The notes beneath the pieces are model-generated. The model ran no database searches. It was not told where the DNA came from and saw only the letters and a program-made list of their open reading frames with translations. A DNA stretch of 64,000 nucleotides from Mesorhizobium sp. WSM4313. GTDB taxonomy: Bacteria > Pseudomonadota > Alphaproteobacteria > Rhizobiales > Rhizobiaceae. The translations under genes were made by a program, and so were the position numbers. Below are positions 8,592-16,838 of this stretch, in pieces (within the stretch, counting starts at the first letter, position 1; every line of letters starts with the position of its first letter). The stretch is from positions 186,001 to 250,000 of the forward strand of contig NZ_NSFT01000004.1 of assembly GCF_002294725.1 (NCBI RefSeq), written 5' to 3'.

Positions 8592-8976
8592 AAAGCTGCG
8601 CCTGGATCGCGGCCTCGTCGATGACCGACCAGACCTCCCTTATGCGGCTGTCGTGGAATTCGTAGAACACGTTCTCGGCGAAAGAAACCCGCCTGCCGTG
8701 GACCGGCAGGCCGAACAGCACGCCTTTGGGATGGCAGTCGAAATGCAGGCGCGCCGCCACGCGCGGCGGCTCCGAGATAAGAAGCTCGATGTTGAAGCGC
8801 AGGTCGGGAATGGCCTCGAAATCGTCTTCCAGCATGCGCCGATACCCCGACAGCCCGATCGTCTCGCCATTATACTGAACCTCCTCGCCGACGAACCGGC
8901 CGAGATTGCCCCAGTCCTGCTCGTTAAGGCAGGCGATGTAGCCCCGGTAGAGATGGGCAATATCCGCACGCGTCAT
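8590..8976 (-). CDS. SnoaL-like / ester cyclase family protein
   Basis: A 128-residue protein with the compact alpha+beta barrel pattern of the SnoaL/NTF2-like family: an N-terminal helix with YIACLNEQDW, YRRMLEDDFEAIPDLRFNIE, then strands with FAENVFYEFHDSRIREVWSVID. The family includes polyketide cyclases but most members have no proven activity, so the substrate is unknown. It converges on the DUF3168 gene, with repeat copy 1 filling the entire gap and forming both stop codons. Confidence 0.75.
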   Translation of the reverse strand: MTRADIAHLYRGYIACLNEQDWGNLGRFVGEEVQYNGETIGLSGYRRMLEDDFEAIPDLRFNIELLISEPPRVAARLHFDCHPKGVLFGLPVHGRRVSFAENVFYEFHDSRIREVWSVIDEAAIQAQL

Positions 8977-9192
8977 CGCATCCTCCCATGGCCGTCCGGC
9001 GTTTCTACACTAGGTAGCGCGGGGCGCGGAATCGGCAGGCCGAAAAGCGTAGCGGACCGACTTATTTTCCGGCTATGAATTTGCACCCGGGCTTGAGGGA
9101 GCGTTGGCGTCCATAGGGGGCATGGCGGGCATGGATTTTCGATCGTTCACCGTTCATTTCACGTTCAGCCCATATGCGTTAGAACCGTGATC

Positions 9193-9492
9193 ATGAAAAA
9201 GTTTGGCCCTCATCTCCGCAAAGCAGTGCTGGCGCTTGCCGCAGCCGGCCTCTTTGCGTCGCAGGCGATTGCCCTGCCGGTCACCGAGCCGTCGGTCGAT
9301 CGGCCGGTGGTGCTCGCCGCCAGCGATTGCTACGCCATCGGCCAGCAGGTCGCCGCGCAGAATGGCGGCACGCTGGCCAAGGCCTCGCAGGCGACGCGGG
9401 GCGGCCAGCAGGTCTGCGTGATTGTCGTTCTGGTTCCCGGCAAGGAAGGCCAGCGTCCGCGCCGCTCGGAAATCGTCGTTCCGATGGGCTGA
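9193..9492 (+). CDS. feuN: FeuN-like small periplasmic protein
   Basis: A 99-residue protein with a Sec signal peptide (KKFGPHLRKAVLALAAAGLF, cleavage near an Ala-Ile-Ala) and a short mature domain with two cysteines, each on a predicted strand. In Sinorhizobium the small periplasmic protein FeuN is encoded just before feuPQ and restrains FeuPQ signalling. Position and type match here, but identity rests mainly on synteny. The ATG at 9193 is preferred to a GTG two codons earlier. The gene ends 64 bp before feuP. Confidence 0.65.
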   Translation: MKKFGPHLRKAVLALAAAGLFASQAIALPVTEPSVDRPVVLAASDCYAIGQQVAAQNGGTLAKASQATRGGQQVCVIVVLVPGKEGQRPRRSEIVVPMG

Positions 9493-9556
9493 CCCTGTCG
9501 TTTCCCAGGCTGGCGGAATCGGCCTATAGGTCTACCCAACAACAGGCTTCAATCCC

Positions 9557-10222
9557 ATGCGCGTGCTCGTCGTCGAGGATGACAAGGATCTCAACCGGCA
9601 ACTGGCCGACGCGCTGGTCGATGCCGGCTATGTGGTCGACCGCGCTTATGACGGCGAGGAGGGGCACTTCCTCGGCGACACTGAGCCTTACGATGCCGTC
9701 GTCCTCGATATTGGCCTGCCGCAGATGGACGGCATCAGCGTCGTCGAGCGCTGGCGCCGCGGCGGCCGCAAGATGCCGGTGCTGATCCTGACCGCGCGCG
9801 ACCGCTGGAGCGACAAGGTGGCCGGCATCGACGCCGGCGCCGACGATTATGTGACCAAACCCTTCCACATCGAGGAGGTGCTGGCGCGGGTGCGGGCGCT
9901 GATCCGCCGCGCGGCCGGCCATGCCTCGTCTGAACTCACCTGCGGGCCGTTGCGCCTGGACACCAAGGCGTCCAAGGCCGACGTCAACGGCGTGCCGCTC
10001 AAGCTCACCTCGCACGAGTTCCGGCTGCTCGCCTATCTGATGCACCATATGGGTGAGGTGGTGTCGCGCACCGAGCTGGTCGAGCATCTCTACGATCAGG
10101 ATTTCGATCGCGATTCCAACACGATAGAAGTGTTTGTCGGCCGGCTTCGCAAGAAGATGGGCATCGACATGATCGAAACCGTGCGGGGCATGGGCTATCG
10201 CATGCGTGAGCCGGAGGCGTGA
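9557..10222 (+). CDS. feuP: FeuP-type OmpR-family response regulator
   Basis: 221 residues. The receiver domain has phospho-acceptor Asp51 (VVLDIGLPQMDG), the acidic pair at the N-terminus and the switch Lys101 (YVTKPFH). The C-terminal winged-helix DNA-binding domain ends RGMGYRMREPEA. It lies between the feuN-like gene and a membrane kinase, the FeuP/FeuQ arrangement that in Sinorhizobium controls cyclic-glucan export genes and is needed for symbiosis. The kinase gene follows at once or overlaps. Confidence 0.85.
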   Translation: MRVLVVEDDKDLNRQLADALVDAGYVVDRAYDGEEGHFLGDTEPYDAVVLDIGLPQMDGISVVERWRRGGRKMPVLILTARDRWSDKVAGIDAGADDYVTKPFHIEEVLARVRALIRRAAGHASSELTCGPLRLDTKASKADVNGVPLKLTSHEFRLLAYLMHHMGEVVSRTELVEHLYDQDFDRDSNTIEVFVGRLRKKMGIDMIETVRGMGYRMREPEA

Positions 10223-10244
10223 CGCGGAACCGCTGAAGCCAACC

Positions 10245-11633
10245 ATGGAAACGCGGCTTTCGAAGCTGCGGCTCTGGCCGCGCTCGCTGACCTTCCGCGT
10301 CATCGCCTTTTCCACCATCTGGGCGATCCTGACTCTGGTCGTCATCTTCACCCTCATCACCACGCTTTACCGCCAGGCCAGCGAGCGCGGCTTCGACAGC
10401 CTGCTTTCGGCGCATTTGTTCAACCTGATCGGCTCCGTCGGCATTTCCGACAACGGCGCGCTGACCGGCTCGCCTGACCTCGGCGACCTGCGCTTTTCCG
10501 AGCCGAATTCCGGCTGGTACTGGTCGGTGGAGCCTGCCTCCGAAGGCGTGCATGGCGAAATCCATTCCTCCTCGATGACGACCTCGCTCCTGTCGCCGAG
10601 CGTCGCGGAGGTCCCGTTCAATGCGAACTTCCAGCGCAGCTACTCGATGGAGGGCATCAAGGGCGAGCGGCTCGAAGTGTTCGAGAGCGAGTTCGTGCTC
10701 GACGCCAAGAACCGCGCCGCGCGTTTCCGTGTCATGGGCAACCACAGCGAGCTCGAGCAGGAGATTGCGAGCTTCCAGCGTCGCCTGCTCACCTATCTCT
10801 CGCTGTTCGGCGTCGGCATGATCGCCATCAATGCCATCGCCATCCTGCTGGGTCTCCAGCCTTTGCGCCGGGTCCGCAATGCGCTCGCCATGGTGCGCGA
10901 GGGCACCGCGCAGCGGCTCGACGGCAGCTTCCCGGCCGAGATCGAGCCGCTGGCCAGCGAGACCAATGCGCTGATCGAGAACAACAGGCGCATCGTCGAG
11001 CGCTCGCGCACCCAGGTCGGCAACCTTGCCCATTCGCTGAAGACGCCTTTAGCCGTGCTGATCAATGAGGGCCGCGCGCTCGGCGGCGCCAAGGGCCAGT
11101 TGATCGCCGAGCAGGCCGCCTCCATGCAGAAACAGGTCGACCACTATCTGCAGCGCGCGCGTGTCGCCGCGCAACGCGACAGCGTCGTTTTCCGCACGCC
11201 GGTTTCGCCGCTGGTCGAGCGCATGGTGCGCGTGTTGCGGAAACTCAATCCGCAAACCAGGCTGACGCTGTCGCTGCCGCCGGCGGAGATCGTCTTTGCC
11301 GGCGAGCGCGAGGATCTGGAGGAATTGCTCGGCAACCTGCTCGACAATGCGATGAAATGGGCAAAGAGCGCCGTTGCCGTTTCGGTCGCGCTTGCACCGG
11401 GAATGAGCAACCTGTTCGAAATCGTTATAGAGGATGATGGCCCGGGCATTCCCGAGGACAGCGCGCGGGAAGTTTTGAAACGTGGCAAGAGACTCGACGA
11501 GACGAAGCCGGGAACAGGGCTCGGGCTGGCCATTGTCGCCGACCTCGTCAACGAGTATGGAGGCTCGCTGGCGCTGGAACGGTCCGGCATGGGCGGCTTG
11601 AGGGCGGTGGTGGGATTGCGGAGCCTTCAATGA
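10245..11633 (+). CDS. feuQ: FeuQ-type sensor histidine kinase
   Basis: 462 residues from the ATG at 10245; a GTG at 10206 overlapping the feuP stop would add 13 residues. Topology is a membrane helix at about 17-40, a periplasmic sensor domain, a second helix at about 183-203, a HAMP-like linker, the phospho-acceptor His263 in NLAHSLKTPLA, and a HATPase domain with N, G1 (EDDGPGIPED) and G2 (GTGLGLAIV) boxes. It is the partner of FeuP. The periplasmic domain is where a FeuN-type protein would act. Confidence 0.85.
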   Translation: METRLSKLRLWPRSLTFRVIAFSTIWAILTLVVIFTLITTLYRQASERGFDSLLSAHLFNLIGSVGISDNGALTGSPDLGDLRFSEPNSGWYWSVEPASEGVHGEIHSSSMTTSLLSPSVAEVPFNANFQRSYSMEGIKGERLEVFESEFVLDAKNRAARFRVMGNHSELEQEIASFQRRLLTYLSLFGVGMIAINAIAILLGLQPLRRVRNALAMVREGTAQRLDGSFPAEIEPLASETNALIENNRRIVERSRTQVGNLAHSLKTPLAVLINEGRALGGAKGQLIAEQAASMQKQVDHYLQRARVAAQRDSVVFRTPVSPLVERMVRVLRKLNPQTRLTLSLPPAEIVFAGEREDLEELLGNLLDNAMKWAKSAVAVSVALAPGMSNLFEIVIEDDGPGIPEDSAREVLKRGKRLDETKPGTGLGLAIVADLVNEYGGSLALERSGMGGLRAVVGLRSLQ

Positions 11634-11769
11634 TGTTTTTTATCGATTTGCGAGCAGCGGCCGACGGCCAAATTTCCGACAAATATCAACACTATGGCGA
11701 TGAAAACGTCCTGATGGCGCGCCCCCAGTCCATCCAGTTCCATCCCGCTGAAGAGAACCGGTTGTCGGC

Positions 11770-12207
11770 ATGAAGATCCGCGTCGCGCTCGTTTCCGCCC
11801 TGCTCGCCGTTTCCGGCTGCACGACTCTGGGCAAGGGTGGTCCGACCTCTCCCGTCACGCCTGTTTCCACGCCGCCGACCGGCGGCAAGGTGTCGACCGG
11901 CATCGTTTCGGCCATGAATGGCGGGCTTATCGGCGGGTCGATCGGTTCGGGCCTCAGCGATGCCGAAAAGCGCAAGGGCCTGGAAGCGGAATACAAGGCG
12001 CTGGAATACAACACCAGCGGCCAGAAGGTGACGTGGAAGAGCGACAACTCCTCGCATTATGGCGAGGTCGTCGCCGCCCAGCCTTACAGGGTCGGCTCGC
12101 AGGATTGCCGCCAGTACACCCACACCATCTATACGAGCGGCGCGGGTGTCACCGCACGCGGCACCGCCTGCCGCAATGCCGACGGCAGCTGGACGCCGCT
12201 GACCTAG
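11770..12207 (+). CDS. RT0821/Lpp0805-type surface lipoprotein (17-kDa antigen family)
   Basis: 145 residues with a lipoprotein signal peptide whose lipobox is VSGC, so the mature protein starts at the Cys. A glycine-rich segment (GGLIGGSIGSGLSDAE) precedes a small beta domain with QDCRQYTHTIY and RGTACRNADGSW, the conserved C-terminal region of the rickettsial 17-kDa surface antigen-like family. It is probably an outer-membrane lipoprotein of structural or unknown role, transcribed alone between feuQ and ccmI. Confidence 0.75.
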   Translation: MKIRVALVSALLAVSGCTTLGKGGPTSPVTPVSTPPTGGKVSTGIVSAMNGGLIGGSIGSGLSDAEKRKGLEAEYKALEYNTSGQKVTWKSDNSSHYGEVVAAQPYRVGSQDCRQYTHTIYTSGAGVTARGTACRNADGSWTPLT

Positions 12208-12336
12208 AAAGAAACCCGGCCGGCCCCGTTATTCGGTCGGATTGACCTCGATCAAGGTCGGACGGCCCGTCTGCCGTCAAAGCGTCGCAGTACGTCCGTG
12301 TTGGCAGGGCAGGGCTCTGCCTTTATTGGAAGGGCC

Positions 12337-13473
12337 ATGCTGTTCTGGGTCATAGCCGCAATCCTCACGCTGGGCGCCAGCCTGGCCGTGCTGTTGCCGC
12401 TTACCGGCGGCATGAAAGTCGCGTCGTCGGCCGGCGATCACGATCTCGAAGTCTATCGCGACCAGCTGTCCGAGCTCGACCGCGACATGGCGCGCGGCCT
12501 GATCCAGCCCGGGGAGGCCGACGAGGCGCGTGCCGAGATCGGCCGCCGCATCCTGCGTCTGGGCGCGACCGCGCAGCCGGATGCGGCAATACTCAAGCCT
12601 GCGCGCAGCGCCAAGTGGGTCGCCAGCATAGCCGTGCTTGCGGTTCCCCTGCTGAGCTGGGGGATCTACGGAATGCTCGGCTCTCCCGATCTGCCTTCGC
12701 AGCCGCTGGCCGAACGTCTGGCCAAGAACCCGGCCGATGCCTCGGTCGACGAACTGGTCGCCCGCGCCGAAGCCCATCTCGCCGCCAATCCGTCGGACGG
12801 CAAGGGCTGGGACGTGCTGGCGCCGATCTATCTTCGGCTGCAGCGCTTTCCCGACGCCGTGACCGCCTATCGCAACGCCATACGCCTCGACGGCGACAGC
12901 GCCGTGCGCCAGTCGGGTCTCGGCGAAGCGATCGCCAGCGCTGCCGGCGGCATTGTTTCGGCAGACGCCCAAAAAGCCTTCGAGGCGGCCCTGAAGCTCG
13001 ATCCGGCCAACGCCAAGGCGAATTTCTACCTGGCGGTGGGCCTGGCACAGGAAGGCAAGAAGGCCGATGCCGTTGCCGCCTGGCAAAAGATGCTCGGCCA
13101 GCTCGCGCCGGATTCGCCCTGGCGCAGCGCCGTCCGGCAGGCGCTTGCCGAGGCGGGAGGTCCGGCTGTCCCCGATGCAGCGCCGGCCAACGGCCCCGAC
13201 GCGCAGCAGGTGGAAGCCGCGCAACAGATGTCGCCGCAGGACCGGCAGGCGATGATCGAGACTATGGTCGCCGGTCTCGACGACAAATTGAAGCAGAATC
13301 CCCGCGACGAGGAAGGATGGATGCGGCTCATCCGTTCCTATGTCGTGCTTGGCAAGGCCGACAAGGCGCGCGACGCGCTCGGCCGCGCTGTCGCCGCCTT
13401 TGGTGCCGACAGTGAACAGGCCAAGAAATTCACCGCCTTCGCCGCCTCGCTCGGCGTGACGGCGACGGAGTAA
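12337..13473 (+). CDS. ccmI: Cytochrome c biogenesis protein CcmI (CycH)
   Basis: 378 residues. Two membrane helices (about 2-22 and 90-108) flank a cytoplasmic region with the CcmI hallmark [21 protein letters not shown]. The periplasmic part is made of TPR-like helices that bind apocytochrome c and deliver it to the heme lyase. The ATG at 12337 has a GGAAGG ribosome site; an earlier TTG adds 13 unlikely residues. It begins a ccmI-ccmE-ccmF-ccmH operon and its stop is 4 bp before the ccmE start. Confidence 0.92.
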   Translation: MLFWVIAAILTLGASLAVLLPLTGGMKVASSAGDHDLEVYRDQLSELDRDMARGLIQPGEADEARAEIGRRILRLGATAQPDAAILKPARSAKWVASIAVLAVPLLSWGIYGMLGSPDLPSQPLAERLAKNPADASVDELVARAEAHLAANPSDGKGWDVLAPIYLRLQRFPDAVTAYRNAIRLDGDSAVRQSGLGEAIASAAGGIVSADAQKAFEAALKLDPANAKANFYLAVGLAQEGKKADAVAAWQKMLGQLAPDSPWRSAVRQALAEAGGPAVPDAAPANGPDAQQVEAAQQMSPQDRQAMIETMVAGLDDKLKQNPRDEEGWMRLIRSYVVLGKADKARDALGRAVAAFGADSEQAKKFTAFAASLGVTATE

Positions 13474-13477
13474 GGCA

Positions 13478-13918
13478 ATGACGCGCAGGCAGAAGCGGAT
13501 GTCGGTGATCCTGGCGGGGCTGGCTTTCCTCGGCGCCGCTGCCGGCCTCACCTTCTATGCGCTGGGACAGAAGGCCTCCTATTTCTACATGCCGGCCGAC
13601 CTCGCCACGGCAAGCGTGCCGCCCGGACAGCGGATCCGGCTCGGCGGCCTCGTCGAGAAGGGCACCATCATGCGCGGGCAAGGCGCCACCGTCGCCTTCT
13701 CGGTCACCGACAAGCAGAAATCGGTCAAGGTCACCTATACCGGCATCCTGCCCGATCTGTTCCGTGAGGAGCAGGGCGTCATCACCGAGGGCGCTTTCGG
13801 CCCGGACGGCGTCTTCGTTGCCGACAGCGTGCTGGCCAAGCACGACGAGCGCTACATGCCCAAGGAAGTCGCCGACGGCCTGAAGGCCAAGGGCGTTTGG
13901 CAGGAAAGCACGAACTGA
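13478..13918 (+). CDS. ccmE: Cytochrome c maturation heme chaperone CcmE (CycJ)
   Basis: 146 residues: one N-terminal membrane anchor (about 9-29) and a periplasmic OB-fold. The heme-attachment motif HDERY is present with His122 and Tyr126, matching the covalent heme-binding histidine and nearby tyrosine of CcmE. It carries heme from CcmC to the CcmF/CcmH/CcmI lyase. A short hairpin begins 3 bp after its stop, inside the operon. Confidence 0.93.
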   Translation: MTRRQKRMSVILAGLAFLGAAAGLTFYALGQKASYFYMPADLATASVPPGQRIRLGGLVEKGTIMRGQGATVAFSVTDKQKSVKVTYTGILPDLFREEQGVITEGAFGPDGVFVADSVLAKHDERYMPKEVADGLKAKGVWQESTN

Positions 13919-13921
13919 TGA

Positions 13922-13966
13922 GCAGGTTCCGTAAAAGTGCCATGCGGTTTTGCGATCAGAACCTGC
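13922..13966. repeat. Short hairpin repeat with AAGTG...GCGGTTTT core (ccmE-ccmF gap)
   Basis: Arms GCAGGTTC/GAACCTGC enclose a core with AAAAGTG and GCGGTTTTGCG, the same core seen at 24359, 29845, 39817 and 61701 with different arms. It lies 3 bp after the ccmE stop and before ccmF, so it is more likely an mRNA processing or stability element than a full terminator. Confidence 0.65.
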
Positions 13967-13983
13967 GAGAGAACAGGTAACCA

Positions 13984-15969
13984 ATGGTCGAGACCGGACA
14001 TTTCGCGCTTGTGCTCGCCTTCGCGCTGTCGCTGGTGCAGATGCTGGTGCCGCTGGTCGGCGCCCGCACCGGCAACCAGCGGCTGATGGCGGTGGGTGGT
14101 CCGGTCACGGTCACCGGCTTCGCATTGACCGCGTTGTCCTTCGCCGCCCTTGCAAGCGCCTATGCCGGCTCGGACTTCTCGGTGGCGAGCGTTTGGGAGA
14201 ACTCCCATTCGCTGCAGCCGATGATCTACAAGATCACCGGCACCTGGGGGAATCACGAAGGCTCGATGCTGCTTTGGGTGCTGATCCTGACCTTCTTCGG
14301 CGCGCTGGTCGCCGTCTTCGGCAACAATCTGCCGGCGACGCTCAAGGCCAATGTGCTGGCCGTGCAGGGCATGATTGGCGCCGCGTTCTTCCTGTTCATC
14401 CTGGCGACGTCCAATCCCTTCATCCGCCTTAATCCGGCACCGATCGAGGGCCGCGACCTCAATCCGATCCTGCAGGACCTTGGCCTCGCGATCCACCCGC
14501 CGATGCTTTACCTCGGCTATGTCGGCTTCTCGATCTGCTTCTCTTTCTCGGTCGCGGCGCTGATCGAGGGGCGCATCGACGCCTCCTGGGCACGCTGGGT
14601 GAGGCCTTGGACGCTGGTCGCCTGGATGTTTTTGACCGGCGGCATCGCTATGGGTTCCTACTGGGCTTATTACGAGCTCGGCTGGGGCGGCTTCTGGTTC
14701 TGGGATCCGGTCGAGAACGCTTCCTTCATGCCCTGGCTTGCCGGCACCGCGCTACTTCATTCGGCGATTGTCATGGAGAAGCGCTCGACGCTGAAGATCT
14801 GGACACTGCTCTTGGCCATCCTGACCTTCTCGCTGTCGCTGCTCGGCACTTTCCTGGTGCGTTCCGGCGTGCTGACCTCCGTGCACGCCTTCGCCACCGA
14901 TCCGGCGCGCGGCGTCTTCATCCTGTGCATCCTGACGCTGTTCATCGGCGGTTCGCTGGCGCTGTTTGCGCTGCGCGCCTCGCGGCTGACGGCGGGCGGC
15001 CTGTTCCATCCGATCTCGCGCGAGGGCGCGCTGGTCTTGAACAACCTGTTCCTCACCACGGCCACGGCAACGGTGCTGGTCGGCACGCTTTACCCAATGG
15101 CGCTGGAGGCGCTGACCGGAGGCAAGATCTCGGTCGGCGCACCGTTCTTCGACCTGACCTTCGGACCGCTGATGCTGCCGCTATTGGCGATCGTGCCGTT
15201 CGGCCCCTTGCTCGCCTGGAAGCGCGGCGACGTCATTGCCGCCTCGCAGCGCCTGATGGCGGCCTTCGCTTTGGCGATCACCGCGATGCTGGTCACCGGC
15301 CTGTTCATCGACGGCGCCTCGGTCTTCGCAGCGCTTGGCGTCGGTCTTGCCGTCTGGCTGGTCGTCGGCGCGTTGACCGACCTTGCCGTCAAATCCGGCT
15401 TCGGCGCCGTGCCGCCGGCTGCCATGCTTCGCCGCTTCGCCGGCTTGCCGCGCTCCGTCTTCGGCACGGCATTGGCCCATCTCGGCCTCGGGCTGACGTT
15501 GCTCGGCATCGTCGGCACGCTCTGCTTCGGCACGGAGAAAATCCTCAGCATGCATCCCGGCGAGACGGTGGAACTCTCCGGCCATACGCTGCGCTTCGAA
15601 GGGCTCTCCCCACGGAAAGGTCCGAACTTCACCGAGGATCGCGGCCGCTTCCTGCTGATGGGCGCCGACGGCAACGCCGATGGCATGATTACCTCCGCAA
15701 AACGCTTCTATCCGGTGCGCCAGACGGTGACGACGGAGTCCGGCATCAGGACGCTGGGCTTGAGCCAGCTTTATCTGTCGCTCGGCGACGAGAACAATGA
15801 CGGCTCCGTCGTCGTGCGCCTGTGGTGGAAGCCGCTGGTGACGCTGATCTGGGGCGGCGGCCTGGTGATGATGGCGGGTGCGGCCATGTCGCTGCTCGAC
15901 CGCCGCCTGCGCGTCGGCGCGCCGGCAAAGCGGCGCAAGGCGGCCGCCGCCCTGGCGAGCCCGACATGA
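13984..15969 (+). CDS. ccmF: Heme lyase CcmF (CycK)
   Basis: 661 residues, a polytopic inner-membrane protein with about fifteen hydrophobic segments. The tryptophan-rich WWD signature is present as WGGFWFWDPVENASFMPWL near residue 235, and MLLWVLILTF and IHPPMLYLGYVGFS are typical. With CcmI and CcmH it ligates heme to reduced apocytochrome c. Its stop overlaps the ccmH start as ATGA, implying coupled translation. Confidence 0.95.
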   Translation: MVETGHFALVLAFALSLVQMLVPLVGARTGNQRLMAVGGPVTVTGFALTALSFAALASAYAGSDFSVASVWENSHSLQPMIYKITGTWGNHEGSMLLWVLILTFFGALVAVFGNNLPATLKANVLAVQGMIGAAFFLFILATSNPFIRLNPAPIEGRDLNPILQDLGLAIHPPMLYLGYVGFSICFSFSVAALIEGRIDASWARWVRPWTLVAWMFLTGGIAMGSYWAYYELGWGGFWFWDPVENASFMPWLAGTALLHSAIVMEKRSTLKIWTLLLAILTFSLSLLGTFLVRSGVLTSVHAFATDPARGVFILCILTLFIGGSLALFALRASRLTAGGLFHPISREGALVLNNLFLTTATATVLVGTLYPMALEALTGGKISVGAPFFDLTFGPLMLPLLAIVPFGPLLAWKRGDVIAASQRLMAAFALAITAMLVTGLFIDGASVFAALGVGLAVWLVVGALTDLAVKSGFGAVPPAAMLRRFAGLPRSVFGTALAHLGLGLTLLGIVGTLCFGTEKILSMHPGETVELSGHTLRFEGLSPRKGPNFTEDRGRFLLMGADGNADGMITSAKRFYPVRQTVTTESGIRTLGLSQLYLSLGDENNDGSVVVRLWWKPLVTLIWGGGLVMMAGAAMSLLDRRLRVGAPAKRRKAAAALASPT

Positions 15970-16430
15970 GCGCAAGATTTTCACTCGCCTCGCTGGCCCT
16001 GCTGCTGGCGCTGTTTTTCACCGGCGCCGCACAGGCGGTGAAGCCTGACGAGGTGTTGCAGGACCCGGCGCTGGAGGCGAGGGCGCGCGCGCTCTCGGAA
16101 GGCCTTCGCTGCATGGTCTGCCAGAACCAGTCGATCGACGAATCCGACGCCGATCTTGCTCGCGACCTGCGCATCCTTGTGCGCCAGCGCCTCGTCGCCG
16201 GCGACACCGACCAGCAGGTGATGGACTATATCGTCTCGCGCTATGGCGAGTTCGTGCTCTTGAAGCCGCGCTTCAGCCTGCGCAACGCGCTTTTGTGGGG
16301 CACGCCGGTGTTTCTGCTTCTGGCCGGCGGACTGTTCATCGTGCTCAGCGCCCGCTCGCGCCGAACTGTGCCGGACAGCACCCTGAGCGCCGAGGAACAG
16401 GCGGCGCTGGATAAGATGCTAAGCGACTAA
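15966..16430 (+). CDS. ccmH: Cytochrome c maturation thiol-disulfide protein CcmH (CycL)
   Basis: 154 residues: signal peptide, then EGLRCMVCQNQSIDESDA carrying the redox-active CxxC at Cys49 and Cys52, a three-helix bundle with YGEFVLLKPRF, and a C-terminal membrane anchor (about 105-127). It reduces the CxxCH cysteines of apocytochrome c before heme attachment. The start overlaps the ccmF stop by 4 bp, and it ends the ccm operon. Confidence 0.93.
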   Translation: MSARFSLASLALLLALFFTGAAQAVKPDEVLQDPALEARARALSEGLRCMVCQNQSIDESDADLARDLRILVRQRLVAGDTDQQVMDYIVSRYGEFVLLKPRFSLRNALLWGTPVFLLLAGGLFIVLSARSRRTVPDSTLSAEEQAALDKMLSD

Positions 16431-16456
16431 CATGAATTGCGGACCTCGGAGATTGG

Positions 16457-16665
16457 CCGAGACCCCTGTGTCGTCGTCATCCACGGGCGAAGCAAGGAGC
16501 GAAGCGACGCGCGCAGACCCGAGGATCCATTCCGTGACTTCGAAGCGTCGCGGCCGTACAGAATTTCTGCTCTGCTGCAACCCTCGCGCGAGGTAACGGC
16601 ATGGATTCCAGGGTCTCCGCGACGGAGCTTCGCTCCTGCTTCGCCCTGGAATGACGAAGTCTCGG
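16457..16665. repeat. Large imperfect inverted repeat upstream of degP
   Basis: The left arm (GGGCGAAGCAAGGAGCGAAG at 16485-16504) pairs with the right arm around 16627-16656 (CTTCGCTCCTGCTTCGCCC), and outer segments CGAGAC/GTCTCG and CGTCAT/ATGACG also pair. It occupies about half of the 408-bp gap between ccmH and degP. The rest of the gap (16666-16838) presumably carries the degP promoter. Confidence 0.65.
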
Positions 16666-16838
16666 GTGCTTCCGCAAGCCTTCCAAGCGCGGCATGCCTG
16701 TGGTCATCGTCGCCAATCCCCCAACATTACAAAACTTTCATGTACCGGAAATGGCGCCGTAATGTGCGGCTCTCTAATCCTCTTGCCCGAGGATGCTTCG
16801 CCTGAGCGCATCCACGTCGACAGAGGATAGGAAACCCC

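Noticed and set aside
16437..16805. A 122-codon frame upstream of degP
   Set aside because: It overlaps a long palindromic repeat, lacks a ribosome site and gives a composition unlike real proteins.
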